Below are positions 52,393 to 62,604 of a stretch of DNA of 64,000 bases, in pieces. This DNA is from Crambe crambe (Eukaryota; Porifera; Demospongiae; Poecilosclerida; Crambeidae), in contig OZ004582.1 in the NCBI GenBank assembly GCA_963924555.1, positions 620,001 to 684,000 on the forward strand, in the 5' to 3' direction. Positions within the stretch are counted from its first letter, which is position 1. Each line of letters begins with the position of its first letter. The translations under genes and the position numbers were made by a program. The notes beneath the pieces are model-generated. The model did not search any database. It was not told the origin of the DNA and saw nothing but the letters and a program-made list of their open reading frames with translations.

Positions 52393-54245
52393 CAGGGGCG
52401 GATCCAGGACTTATGAAAGGGGAGGGTGGGGGGGGGGGGGGGGCAAAGTTATGATTGGGATTACACAATACAATATGTAGCTAACATGTAACAAGAATAA
52501 TTATATAGAGTTTGACCAGAAATGAATGTGCTTCAGCTCGAGTGTCTGTTCCAATCAGCTGCTGTACTAAGTGACATTTCTTCTAAACAGCTTACTAAAG
52601 GTAAAAAGAGATCAATAAAAACCTCCAATGCTTCATGTCTCTCCACCCATCGTGTTTTGCATAGCTGTTTAAGCTTACGTCTTTTTTCCTCACTTTGGAG
52701 AGATAGAGAGAATCGATTCTCTCCATCATATTACTCACTTCACAATTGTCAAAACACTTCACCACACAAAGATTAAGTTGGTGGATGCACAGTGCGTATA
52801 GAGTGCCTTAGGGTACTTGGCAACTATCCCTGGCCACGTAATAGTGAAGCTGGTAACTGCCATGCACTTAACTGTGAAAGAATACTATCCGCAATAGCCT
52901 CACCACTCACTCCATTTTCACACTTAACAAAGCCAAGAAACTTCTCACATGGCTTATTATCATGGACAAATCGAATTGAAATAGATAATTGTTCTTTATT
53001 TCCCGAATCAGTGGCTTCGTCAGCAATCACTGCAAAAAAGGATGCTTTCTGGACATATGTTAATATTTTATCCCGAATTAAATTTCCACAAATAAGAATA
53101 ATTTCATTTTGGATAGTTTTGCTAGTATATAAGGCATTATGTCCAGCTTTTCTTAGATGTTGATCTAAAATCTAATCACCAGCTTGAATACAAAATTGTA
53201 ATAAGGCTAAAAAGTTGCCATGATTAGCTAATGGGTTTGATTCAACACTTGTTTGATCATTACGATGCCCCCTCAATGCAATACCCTGCCTCCCACAAAG
53301 TATTAGAGTTTCCACTATAGAACACAATTTCAGACGATTTTCAACCACACATTTCTTTCGTAGGGAACTCAACTGCTGATCAATGGGAAGAACCTCTTTC
53401 TTTTGCCCATCTATATACATCATTGCCACCTTAACAGCTTCCTTATGGAATTTCTTTGAATTAAAATGTTCAACAAGTTTCTCACACTTCTTAAAATTTT
53501 TAAGGGCTCCAAGCTCACTTGTAGTTGAACCACACCTTCCAAATACAAAACAATATTTACAAAAACCACCATTTGCTGATTCTGAATAAACAAGTCCATG
53601 CTGAAAACGGCGTGCAACTCCACCAATGACCCGCACAGGAAATTCATACTCAGGAGGTGGTACAAAAGAATGCTCCAACAAAAAATAAAGCTTTTCCTGA
53701 TCATTAAGATGCCTTTGCTGCTTAAGTACTCTGTTCAAATCACCAGATCTAACATCTGGATGTAATGTACTTTGAACTTCACATGAAGAGCATTCTTCCT
53801 CACTATCTGTGTCTGAAGTACCTTGGGATCCGACCATAGTTTCATCAATGAAATCCCAAACTTCCGAGTCAGTTTCTTCGCCCCCAGATCCAACTCCTTG
53901 GTCACATTCAAAATCACTATAGTAATGTTCCAGAATCACTACTACAATATTTGCACTAATTATTGAACATACCTGCTAAAATGTGAGTGACTGAGGGAGG
54001 AAGAGCTTGGGGTGGAGTTATTAAGCATGTGACACTGTTGGAGGCGTACTGCTGTCCCTGGTAGCTGGACCGAAGAACTGTAGGAGATTGACATTTTGTA
54101 GTCTTTTGGGCTCGTTAGAACTACTTGATGCCAAGCCGTGCTTCATCTTGGCAAGTCCAAATGCACATGAACTAGCTATGACATTATAGACTATACGTAC
54201 GTACGTACATCTGCCCCCAATGCCCCTCCCTCGTATCCGCCCCTG
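52393..54245 (-). mobile_element. hAT element with GGGTG 5-bp target duplication
   Basis: The termini are CAGGGGCGGATCCAGG at 52393 and TCGTATCCGCCCCTG ending 54245. GGGTG flanks both sides (52388-52392 and 54246-54250). The end sequence is the same family as the 769-bp element at 15356. It encodes a degenerate transposase on the minus strand. A G run lies near 52427-52443. Confidence 0.85.
52520..54150 (-). pseudogene. hAT transposase pseudogene, ZMYM1-like
   Basis: Read from about 54145: a short N-terminal exon (KRLQNVNLLQFFGPATRDSS), then 53939-53172 with a TTF-type zinc region (FPVRVIGGVARRFQ, GGFCKYCFVFGR, KKCEKLVEHFNSKKFHKEAV) and CGRQGIALRGHRND. After a stop at about 53170 it continues in frame with ILICGNLIRDKILTYVQKAS, FFAVIADEATDSGNKEQLSI (catalytic aspartate in ADEATD) to about 52825, and after a gap LCKTRWVERHEALEVFIDLF (about 52690-52630). 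The C-terminal dimerisation domain is lost. Confidence 0.75.
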
Positions 54246-54429
54246 GGGTGCAAAAATAAGTATACTGGGTGCAAAGGAACCCATTTGCACCACTACTGAG
54301 GACTGGCATTTGCAATAAAATTAATGGCCATTAGTGGGGGGGAGGGGTTAATTTGAACCCCATATGATTGGATGATGGTTACTGTACCTGCTCAAGTTTA
54401 GATAAATCCTTAACAATCACTCCAAGGAT

Positions 54430-55560
54430 AGAATTAGATTGCTAGCAATTGGATTGATCGAAGAACAGAACGCTTATGAGGATGGATGTTTGCGATGGTA
54501 AAGTAGAACAAACCTGTCAGTGAACACACGATAATTAATCAATTTGTACCTTATTCTATAAAATAATTAATACCTAGCTTGTGAATCTTCCTTGCACTCC
54601 CCAAAAGATTGAATCTGCAGAGTGTTCAATTCAACTACCTGTATAATAACCTCAACATTTAGCTACCTGTACAAAAATTGATGGCGTCCTTTCCAGGATA
54701 TCTAAGATTGGGACATAATAAAATGCATCTATCTTTTCCACAGCACGTCTCTTGCTGCCATAACCTTTCCAAGTATTCCGCTTTCCCAGCTCCATTTGAA
54801 TAGGTTCCTAGACAGTATCATATTGTAAAAAAGACTAAGCACACTTACAATCAACTTGAAGTGTCTCTGTAGAATGACATCTGTCGATAGTGTGTATCCA
54901 AACCATCAAAAGGTCGGCAAAAGGGGGAAGAGGAATCAAACAACCCTGGAATTTTGAAGCTTGGCAAATACAAGTGCGGCAATCCTGTCCACACAAAATT
55001 CGGACACATCTACAATAAATATTATTATTTCTATACCAACCTGGCTGAATTTACTTTTAACTGCTCTAATCTACCAGGCTACGACCATCTTACATGTCCA
55101 GTTCCAAGGGTATTTGCCAATACAGGCCACTCAGTCACAATTTTACTAGCCACAACCTCCAGTTGACTTGTTGCAGTAGTTAAGGCACTTAGCTGCAACA
55201 TCTTGCACTATAGCTCTACGAGTTGTTCCTGTAATTTTGCCTGATGAAAGTTCCGTCATTACTGTTTCGCTATACTGTTTGGGAATGGCAAATTTATCTT
55301 CCCATCCAGGAAGACGATCTGGAACACTCTGAATCATCTTATGAACCTGAAAAAATACAAAGACTAATGTTAATTCAATTTAAAGATTGGCGCATGTACC
55401 TTTATTGCATCTGGCAGATGTCTTTTTTCTGTCACCATTTCATCAAAGTCATATAAAATTAATTGATAAGATGGCTCAAGTGTATAACCAACTTACATTA
55501 CTGGTAGATTCTCCTTCAATTATAGAGTTAGTGCCATCTTTATCATTTTAATTACTCACT
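54430..55560 (-). pseudogene. Relic with SAM-associated and C2H2-transposase-like segments
   Basis: Read downward with exon-like blocks: VHKMIQSVPDRLPGWEDKFA, IPKQYSETVMTELSSGKITG and TRRAIVQDVAAKCLNYCN (55350-55160), then VVASKIVTEWPVLANTLGTGH before a GTAAGA donor (55165-55100). This parallels the YPAFVMSELA and YRHVGSQIVNEYPFLK block of the SAM gene at 6490-6700. Further on, KRRAVEKIDAFYYVPILDIL (about 54760-54700) and a following exon near 54640-54570 parallel the zinc-finger transposase exon 2 segment KRRLGRDDYCYDVPLLHSLQ. Both are on the same strand here, unlike the intact element. Homology is judged by pattern only. Confidence 0.45.
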
Positions 55561-55857
55561 GATGCACTATCATCCTAAATCAATACAAACAATGTCTTAG
55601 TTGGTTAAGCAATGCTTGGCAAGTACTTGTTGGCTAATCACAGAAATGGCAGAAGGTCAGCACACTAGCAACCCCAACAGCTCGTCAACAGGTGGTTGAC
55701 TGTTCCCTTGAGGTCAACCTCACTCGAGATAGTGTTGATGCTGTTGACAAGACAGTGCTTTGAATAGAAGCTGCAGGGTTGGGTAATCCAGTGATAACTG
55801 CATGTGTTATCTCCCTCTCCATAGCTTCAACATCATCATTCTGGTAAGACACTAAGA

Positions 55858-58554
55858 CATGGGCGTAGGAACAGGGGTGGCCACAGGGGCCAGGGCCCCC
55901 CCAGTTTTGAGCTGACATACCTGCAGTTCTGAGAGTGAAATCTAGCTACGTAGCTTAGTCGTACGATCGTACAGTACAGTATGCACAAAACAATTTCAAA
56001 TTTTTTTAGACCTATAATTAGAGAACCACATGTAGTAGTGTGCACCGTGAAATGTCAGGTGGCAAAACGATTAAGGAGTATTTCATAGTCAAGCCTAGTG
56101 AAGAGAGGGCCAGGCAGTCAGAAGATGAAGGCACTAATGGTGAACGAGTTGGTTCAGAGACAGTGGCTGATGATGGCAGTCAGAATGAGGCACAGTCAAG
56201 TGAATCACCTACTATGTCACCATGTGAGTGTCTATGCTGTACAGACTACACTACTCCTCATCAACCTATGAACTTAGATAGTTCTAAAAGAAAGCAATCA
56301 TATCTCACCAAGCAAGGAGAATGTACAAGTACAATGAAGTCTCATACACGGACAATTCAGAGTAGCTGGTACAAACTTCACCCCTGGATTTCTGTGTGTA
56401 CTACCAACTATAAAGTGTTCTGTGCAACTTGCCTCAATGCCAGAGACCAAGGTTTACTTAGTATGAACCAGAAGTGGACTTCTTTTGTGTCCGGTGGTTA
56501 TTCAAATTGGAAGAATGCATTGGCGAACTTTCGTGAGCATGAAGGTAGCAACTTACACAAGGAATCAGCTATGAAATTAGCGGCTAAAAAGTGTGTTGGT
56601 ATTGATGCACAACTGAGCTCCCAACTTTGTAATCAACAAGCACATCGCAGGACAATGCTCATGAGATTGCTTGAATCTATACAATTCTTAGTTCGTCAGG
56701 GTTTGCCCTTACGTGGGCATAAGGAGGATTTGGCTGATCTCGGAGGCAATTTGTACCAGCTGTTACTGCTTCGAGGGAAAACTTGCCCTGGGCTAACACC
56801 TTGGTTAAAAGAGAAGGAGTACACCTCACCAATGATAGTTAATGAATTCATCAATCAAATGGGGCAGTCAGTGTTACGGAAGTTGTTATCTGAGGCCAGT
56901 GCTTCAATGTGGTTTTCTATCCTCGCTGATGAGGCCACTGATGTGTCCCATAACGAGCAAATGTCCATATCAATTAGATGGGTCGATACTGATTATGATG
57001 TGCATGAAGACACACTTGGCCTAATTCAACTTCCTAACACTAGAGCTGAGACAATTTTTTCAGCAATCAAAGACATCATGATTAGGTGCTCATTGCCCAT
57101 GAAGCAATGCTGTGGACAGGCTTATGATGGTGCCGCAAACATGAGTGGTACCAGAAATGGTGTACAGGCACTTTTCAAACGAGAGTCTCCTCATATACTG
57201 TATGTTCATTGCCTGGCACACAGTTTGAATCTCTGTGTCAAGGAAGTTACACGTGCTTGTGATATCATTCGAGATACGATGAGTTTTGTTTATGAATTGA
57301 CACAGCTAATCAAAATGTCTCCAAAGCGACTATCTCTGTTTGATAGTTTGAGAAAGGAGATCACCTTGAACACTGGTGAAATCACACCTAATCTACGAAT
57401 GCTTTGTCCTACACGGTGGACCGTGAGGCATGGATCGATTGGAAGTATCTTACGAAACTATTCCATCCTTCAGGATGCACTTGATGAGATAAAACTTGGC
57501 CATGATGAGTATGCAGCCAAAGGAAATGGAATGGCCATTAGAATGGAAAACTTTGACACATTCTTTGGTCTTAAACTGTCCTATCTATTGTTCTCTGCAT
57601 CAGAGCAATTATCAATCAATCTGCAAGCCAAGAATATCACGGTCCAGGAGGCTGTGCGTGGGGCAAAGCTATTGGTATCCCATTTGAAATCACTTAGAAC
57701 TGATGTCAAGTACAATGCTTTCTATGAGGAAGTCATCCATACCAGTGAAGGTCTTACATCAGAGCCCACCATTCCACGTCAAAGAAAACTCCCTAAAAGA
57801 CTTGATGATGGAGCAAACCCCCATGTGTACATGACTCCTAAGGACAGATTTCGACACGAGTACTTCGAAACTTTAGAACTAGCTGTTGGAGAAATAGAGA
57901 GAAGATTCAATCAGGAAGATATCGGTGTCATCAACAGTCTCGAGTCGTTTCTAATTGACACTGCCAATGACAACTCAACCTCCATGCCTGACAACCTGGA
58001 AACCTACTTGAAGGACACTGGTTTTGATATAGAAAGACTCAAAGTCCAGGTGCCAATGCTTCCCAGTGTAATCAAGACAAGTTCTGAGGCCATTAAACGA
58101 GTGACTTCTGTAAGAACAATTGCTGGGGCCATGGCAGAGAGTGATATATACAAGGGAATGTTGCCGGAAATCAACAAACTGTTGGAGCTTTATTTGGCAT
58201 TTCCTGTAACTACTGCAACAGCTGAACGTTCTTTCTCATCCCTGCGACGTGTCAAGACTTATTTAAGGAACACTATGACCAGTTGCAGGTTGAATAATTT
58301 GTTTTTACTATACATACATCAAGATAAAACTGATAATCTTGATTTATATAAAATAGCTAAAGATTTTATATCTGTCAACAACTGTCGAAGAAAGTATTTT
58401 GGAAATTTTTAAATAGTGATTTTAGAGTTATATATTCTCTGAGTTTGAAATCTGGGCACATTTTGGACAATTATTGCATGTAGCTATGGACCGGGTCACC
58501 CACAGAAGTGTAAAAATGGGCCCCCCCAACCCAAAACATCTTCCTACGCCCCTG
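55858..58554 (+). mobile_element. Complete hAT element with TAAGA 5-bp target duplication
   Basis: 2697 bp. The left end is CATGGGCGTAGGAAC (55858) and the right end TTCCTACGCCCCTG (to 58554); the canonical form is CAGGGGCGTAGGAAG, so the left end has a G to T change at position 3. TAAGA flanks both sides (55853-55857 and 58555-58559). It contains one uninterrupted transposase gene. Confidence 0.9.
56052..58412 (+). CDS. hAT transposase, intact
   Basis: 786 aa from the ATG at 56052 (MSGGKTIKEYFIVKPSEE). Domains in order: low-complexity N-terminus; a TTF-type zinc region (about 115-190, with CTTNYKVFCATCLNARDQGL and FREHEGSNLHKESAMKL); an RNase H-like core with catalytic aspartates in SILADEATDVSHNEQ (D293) and QAYDGAANMSG (D359); the CxxH-like HCLAHSLNLCVKEV; an insertion domain; and the C-terminal hAT dimerisation block LYLAFPVTTATAERSFSSLR with the catalytic glutamate (E725). 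It is single-exon with no lesion, so the protein may be functional. The enzyme would cut and paste elements of this end family; the damaged left terminus may weaken its own mobility. Promoter elements were not identified. Confidence 0.92.
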   Translation: MSGGKTIKEYFIVKPSEERARQSEDEGTNGERVGSETVADDGSQNEAQSSESPTMSPCECLCCTDYTTPHQPMNLDSSKRKQSYLTKQGECTSTMKSHTRTIQSSWYKLHPWISVCTTNYKVFCATCLNARDQGLLSMNQKWTSFVSGGYSNWKNALANFREHEGSNLHKESAMKLAAKKCVGIDAQLSSQLCNQQAHRRTMLMRLLESIQFLVRQGLPLRGHKEDLADLGGNLYQLLLLRGKTCPGLTPWLKEKEYTSPMIVNEFINQMGQSVLRKLLSEASASMWFSILADEATDVSHNEQMSISIRWVDTDYDVHEDTLGLIQLPNTRAETIFSAIKDIMIRCSLPMKQCCGQAYDGAANMSGTRNGVQALFKRESPHILYVHCLAHSLNLCVKEVTRACDIIRDTMSFVYELTQLIKMSPKRLSLFDSLRKEITLNTGEITPNLRMLCPTRWTVRHGSIGSILRNYSILQDALDEIKLGHDEYAAKGNGMAIRMENFDTFFGLKLSYLLFSASEQLSINLQAKNITVQEAVRGAKLLVSHLKSLRTDVKYNAFYEEVIHTSEGLTSEPTIPRQRKLPKRLDDGANPHVYMTPKDRFRHEYFETLELAVGEIERRFNQEDIGVINSLESFLIDTANDNSTSMPDNLETYLKDTGFDIERLKVQVPMLPSVIKTSSEAIKRVTSVRTIAGAMAESDIYKGMLPEINKLLELYLAFPVTTATAERSFSSLRRVKTYLRNTMTSCRLNNLFLLYIHQDKTDNLDLYKIAKDFISVNNCRRKYFGNF

Positions 58555-58559
58555 TAAGA

Positions 58560-59293
58560 GTTATTATAGATGTTACTTTTGCAACTGCATCACCAGCTAT
58601 GACCATGTTAACGGTCATAGCTGATTGAGCCACCTACTTGTGACATAATGGATGGGTTCATTTTGATTGGCCATCTCGCCTATGAATGTTGCAATATAAC
58701 ACAAATTTGTTGTTGAGGATGTGCATATTGGTAGGGACATGCAAATTATGCCAGTATACATTAATGAGGTTGAACCTCAATGCAGCACAATGTTGGGGAT
58801 TCTTACTTCCAGGGGTTGGCAGATATGGATATTGATGTCGAGTTCTTAGAGTAACCACCTATGTAATTGGTGGTAGTAAATATTACTGCTGCTTTTCTTT
58901 ACTATTGATGGATGACCTGCAATTTATGCTACAATAAACCATCACTTATTACTACCACTTACACAGAGACCACTTCTCCATAAGAGACACGCCTCAAGTG
59001 GACATAGAGGAACTCGTCTAGTTGACAACTTATTTACCTGCTGAACCATGCCATGCCACACCTTCACTGATTATGCAGCCCCACCCACTTTGGCATTCAT
59101 AATCCTAAGGGCGTTTGATGCTCATAATATTTTTACAAACTAGATTAATATATGATTCTCTGAGGAAAATCGTACTCGTAGGATTATCTGAAAGAAATTG
59201 TATTTATAATAATTATAATAACATTATAATTATGATTCTACAAAAGCAACCACGAGAAGAAATTAGTTGCAATCATACTGATGGTGGAAATTA
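58560..59293. other. Non-coding stretch
   Basis: No supported gene. The sequence gagaccacttctccataaga near 58975 resembles a pogo-like end, and there is an AT-rich run at 59200-59235. Confidence 0.45.
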
Positions 59294-60029
59294 CTATGGT
59301 CTATACTGGTCTTGCAGCATTTGAAGTAGGATTTCGATAGGTTTATAATCAATGGGCTGTCCGTACCAATAGTTGGCAAACCTATCCCTAATCTTAGGGT
59401 TACTTCCCGAGCACGCTTTTTTAGAAGCGGCAAAGTTTTCTTCAAAATTTTGCCAAAACGGGTTTATTAAAACAAATAGAACTGGTGCATCTTCAAATCT
59501 CCTGTCTATGCCAACAATAGGATTTTGCACTTAGTATCTTGTCGGGTGAAGGGTTGTTTATCCTTGCAAAGTAATCTATACCAAGATATTGATCTGGGGT
59601 GTGCCATAGAATGTTTGGCCGATTCTTTACCTCTTCTACGCTATTGCAACTGGCAACAGCTACCAGATTCAGCAATAGGTTAATCACCTTCAAATCTTTC
59701 GATACATCGGTTGATATTTTACGAAACCCGCAACGAAATGTAGGCAAGATACATTCCGGTACATTAGTTTCAAAAAAATCTATCACAGCATTACTAGCTA
59801 GTCGTTTTATTGTGCCGCCGGCATGCTTCAATGAGTCTTCATCGAGGTCGAAATAGAAGTCAGCCATGTAATCGTTGAGAGTCACAAAATAGGACTTGTA
59901 AAGGAGGAGCGATTTTATCAAACTTGTGCTTAGTCGAACTCTTCTTGATTTTGCTGCCATCACTAAATATAGTTCTCTATCCCAGTCGACAGACTGGCCG
60001 TGCTCTGATATTAATTTGAGGCTTGTCAC
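59294..60029 (-). pseudogene. Unrecognised ~250-aa protein with one frameshift
   Basis: The first frame (60029-59493) encodes about 178 aa including DWDRELYLVMAAKSRRVRLS, LLYKSYFVTLNDYMADFYFD, FRCGFRKISTDVSKDLKVIN and NRPNILWHTPDQYLGIDYFA. The second frame (59530-59294) continues VGIDRRFEDAPVLFVLINPF, WQNFEENFAASKKACSG and RFANYWYGQPIDY. The 38-nt overlap and the abrupt change suggest a small indel near 59520. Composition (many aromatic and charged residues, no low complexity) argues for a real former gene. I do not recognise the family; it could be a transposon or a virus-like element gene, or a host gene. No flanking repeats are seen. Confidence 0.5.
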
Positions 60030-61393
60030 TCCAATACAAAGTACTGCAGGTGTTTTTATATAATAGAGGGGAGGAGGGATCAGGGTAATTGATTTGGTTA
60101 TAATAACTATGACACTTCATATTCAATATTTTAGATTCTAGTTGTAAAGGTTCCAATGGTCGTAATAAGTGGCGTAATAATGACAATAAACATATGTACC
60201 TAGAGAAATAGCTAATTTAAATTCCAAATTATTCATCAAATACTTCAAAAGAACCACACACTTATAAAGATATCACCTTCAATAAAGAAAGTGAGTAATA
60301 CTGGAATGACCTCCCCAATATAATTGTATGTCCAATTCAGAAGTAGTAACTGCAATCAATGGAATCGGCCTCATACTTAAAACAATGTTTGAAAGAGTAA
60401 AGAACACAGAAAGAGAGGTTTTAAAAAATTAAGTCAAGACTATCGAAAGATAAGCCAAAGGAAAAGAAACGGCAAACTGTACCACTAGTTGTCAGAGTAA
60501 GTTTATTAATTACAATTAGTGCTGGTCACATGACTTGTGACCAATCAGATTCTCTGAAAAGTGTACTTTAAATCTCATAAAGCACACTTTCATGTGCACT
60601 AAATATAGTGCACACTTGAGGAACTGTGCTGAAGCTAGGATTATGACCTTCCAGCCTCAGTCCCTAGTGCTTACAGTAAATCTACTTCTTAATGTCTCCT
60701 TTTATAGACTTTAGCATTTCACTTTTTACATTGGGTTTCAAACAGGAAAACCTCAGGAATTTACCTCATTTATTTTTTTAAATTAGAGCATTCTTACTGA
60801 ACCAAAGTGTGTCAGAGCTTGCTAGGTACTAAGGCTAGGCTAGGGCTAGGCTAAGGCTAGGGTTCTGTAAGGACCAGCACTAAAATGTTTAGATCACTCT
60901 TTTCTAGCTCCATGTGTTTTAATGCATGGTGCACTCGAATGATGCTATAATGCTCTCGGTAATGTAATGCACTCGCCTTCGGCTCGTGCATTACATTGCC
61001 AAGGTGCTTTGAAGTTAGTTCGATTTGATGGCTTCAAACCAAATCTCTGTAGTGCAACTTCAGCCAACGTAATTTTCCCCTTTAAATTCGGATCAGATTC
61101 ACCTACAAACACAGTATGTAATGATAATAATTGTTTGGAACACAGATTTCAGGAATAGATGTGCGTCACTTTGACATGCATCTATTTTTTTGTGTTGGTG
61201 TTATTTTTTCATCAGTATTATGATTTTTCTCACAGCTCCTGAAGAAGTGATGCCTGTGAGGAAACAGTTGAAATTCAGGTATGTAAAATATGTAACTTTG
61301 ACTTAACAGGATAGCTTTGAGGTAATAGGCTGCAGTTTGAATGTACCAAGCAGAGCTAAAAATAGGAGTTCAGTGTTACCAGGACAACTTGTC
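60030..61393. other. Non-coding stretch with small repeats
   Basis: Includes a short tandem ctaggctagggctaggctaa near 60832-60862 and the hairpin at 60958-60999. The rest shows no gene. Confidence 0.45.
60958..60999. repeat. Hairpin with 20-bp arms
   Basis: ggtaatgtaatgcactcgcc pairs with ggctcgtgcattacattgcc with two mismatches around a short loop. It resembles a fold-back MITE remnant. Confidence 0.75.
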
Positions 61394-62197
61394 CTAGCAA
61401 GATGAGATTTGATTGGTCATTTGACAGATACTGCCGTGGACAGCTACGACAAACTGGTCCCAGAACTGCTTCCAGTGAATGATGTCTCCATCGAACGTGG
61501 GCACGTCGAGTTTCGGGAGTTTGACTCCTATGCCATCAGTGGCAGCAGGAGCAGGTACATCCGCAGGCGGAACAATAAGTAGAGACTTAATCTTGTGAGA
61601 GATAGCAGACAGTTGCCTTTCAAGAGCTAAGTGGGTGATGAGCAGTTCATCGTCATCGAGTATGTCCTTAGTGATGAGTTCTTCATGGAGGGTAGCAATA
61701 TCCTTCTTGTAATCAGATGCTTCATCCTGATACTGAGTCAACAGAAAACGTTCGATAGGAGGATCAGTTATGGCAATAGCTTCATTAATTCGGTTCAAAC
61801 CAGTTTCAATACAAGACAGCTTACGAGTTAGTGGTCTGCGATCAAGGGGTGGTGCAACAGGTACTGCAGTTGGTGTAGCAGGTCTTATGAGGGCTTCAAG
61901 TCTTACAGTAAGACTAGACACGTCATCATCAAGTTTGTCAATAATTCCTTGCTCAGTGTCAAGTGCGTCAGTGTTTGCTTCGTCTATCAGGTTGATGAGT
62001 TCGAAGTGAATCCTTCTGAAGTCAGAATCCAGTGTCTGCAACTTAGTTAATAGTTGCCTTGCATGATCAGTGGTGCGAGGTTGATCTGTAGTAGCTTCCA
62101 GTTCAGAGACACGATCACTGAGTCGAGTGACAGACCTACGCAATACTCCTTCTTTTTCGAAGGTTAGCTGACATGATGGGCACGAAAGAATCACCAC
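61394..62197 (-). pseudogene. BEL/Pao gag-like fragment with a DUF1759-type motif
   Basis: 267 aa from 62197 down. A coiled-coil-rich N-terminal half (RLSDRVSELEATTDQ, LDDDVSSLTVRLEALI) is followed by a proline/alanine linker and VKLPKLDVPTFDGDIIHWKQ then FWDQFVVAVH, the signature LPKLxLPxFxGDxxxWxxFWxxF of the DUF1759 region of BEL/Pao gag. The frame ends shortly after, where family members continue, and no protease or RT follows, so the element is truncated. It starts about 100 nt downstream of a putative LTR on the same strand, in the expected place. Confidence 0.8.
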
Positions 62198-62300
62198 GAG
62201 GTGGCACGAGTAGACAAGTGGCTCGAGAAGTGAGGCTTCTAGAGACTGGCTAATGATAAGCTTCCAGTTCTGCTTTCAATTCCGGCTCGAAGGACCAAAG

Positions 62301-62604
62301 TTATGAACGAGCCAGCTCTAGGCTGAAACTTAGTGTAAATATCACTCTCTCAAAGTTTTAATAACTCACTTCTAAAAATTACAGAAACATTAAAATGAGT
62401 GAAACAAGAGAGATGATCATTACCAAACAAACTTAGTCTTAACAACGGCAGAAACGGGGAAAGATTTTAGTTCGCCTGCTTAAGTAGCAGCACCACTTTT
62501 GCAGAAGTGCCACATTTGCAGCCAAAAAAATCTTTAGTTATCAGACTCTTATCCCAAAGTATCTTTTCTTAACTCACCAAAATGAAGATTTTGCGGCCCT
62601 AACA
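62301..62604 (-). repeat. Putative BEL/Pao 5' LTR and primer site
   Basis: On the minus strand the block begins TGTTAGGGCCGCAAAATC (62604) and ends CGTTCATAAC (62301), followed directly by TTTGGTCCTTCGAGCCGG (62300-62283), a primer-binding sequence often seen next to BEL/Pao LTRs. No second LTR is in the window, so the borders are inferred. Confidence 0.6.

Noticed and set aside
60832-60862. Telomere-like repeat
   Set aside because: The ctaggctaggg words are irregular and not a run of TTAGGG or a known telomere unit.
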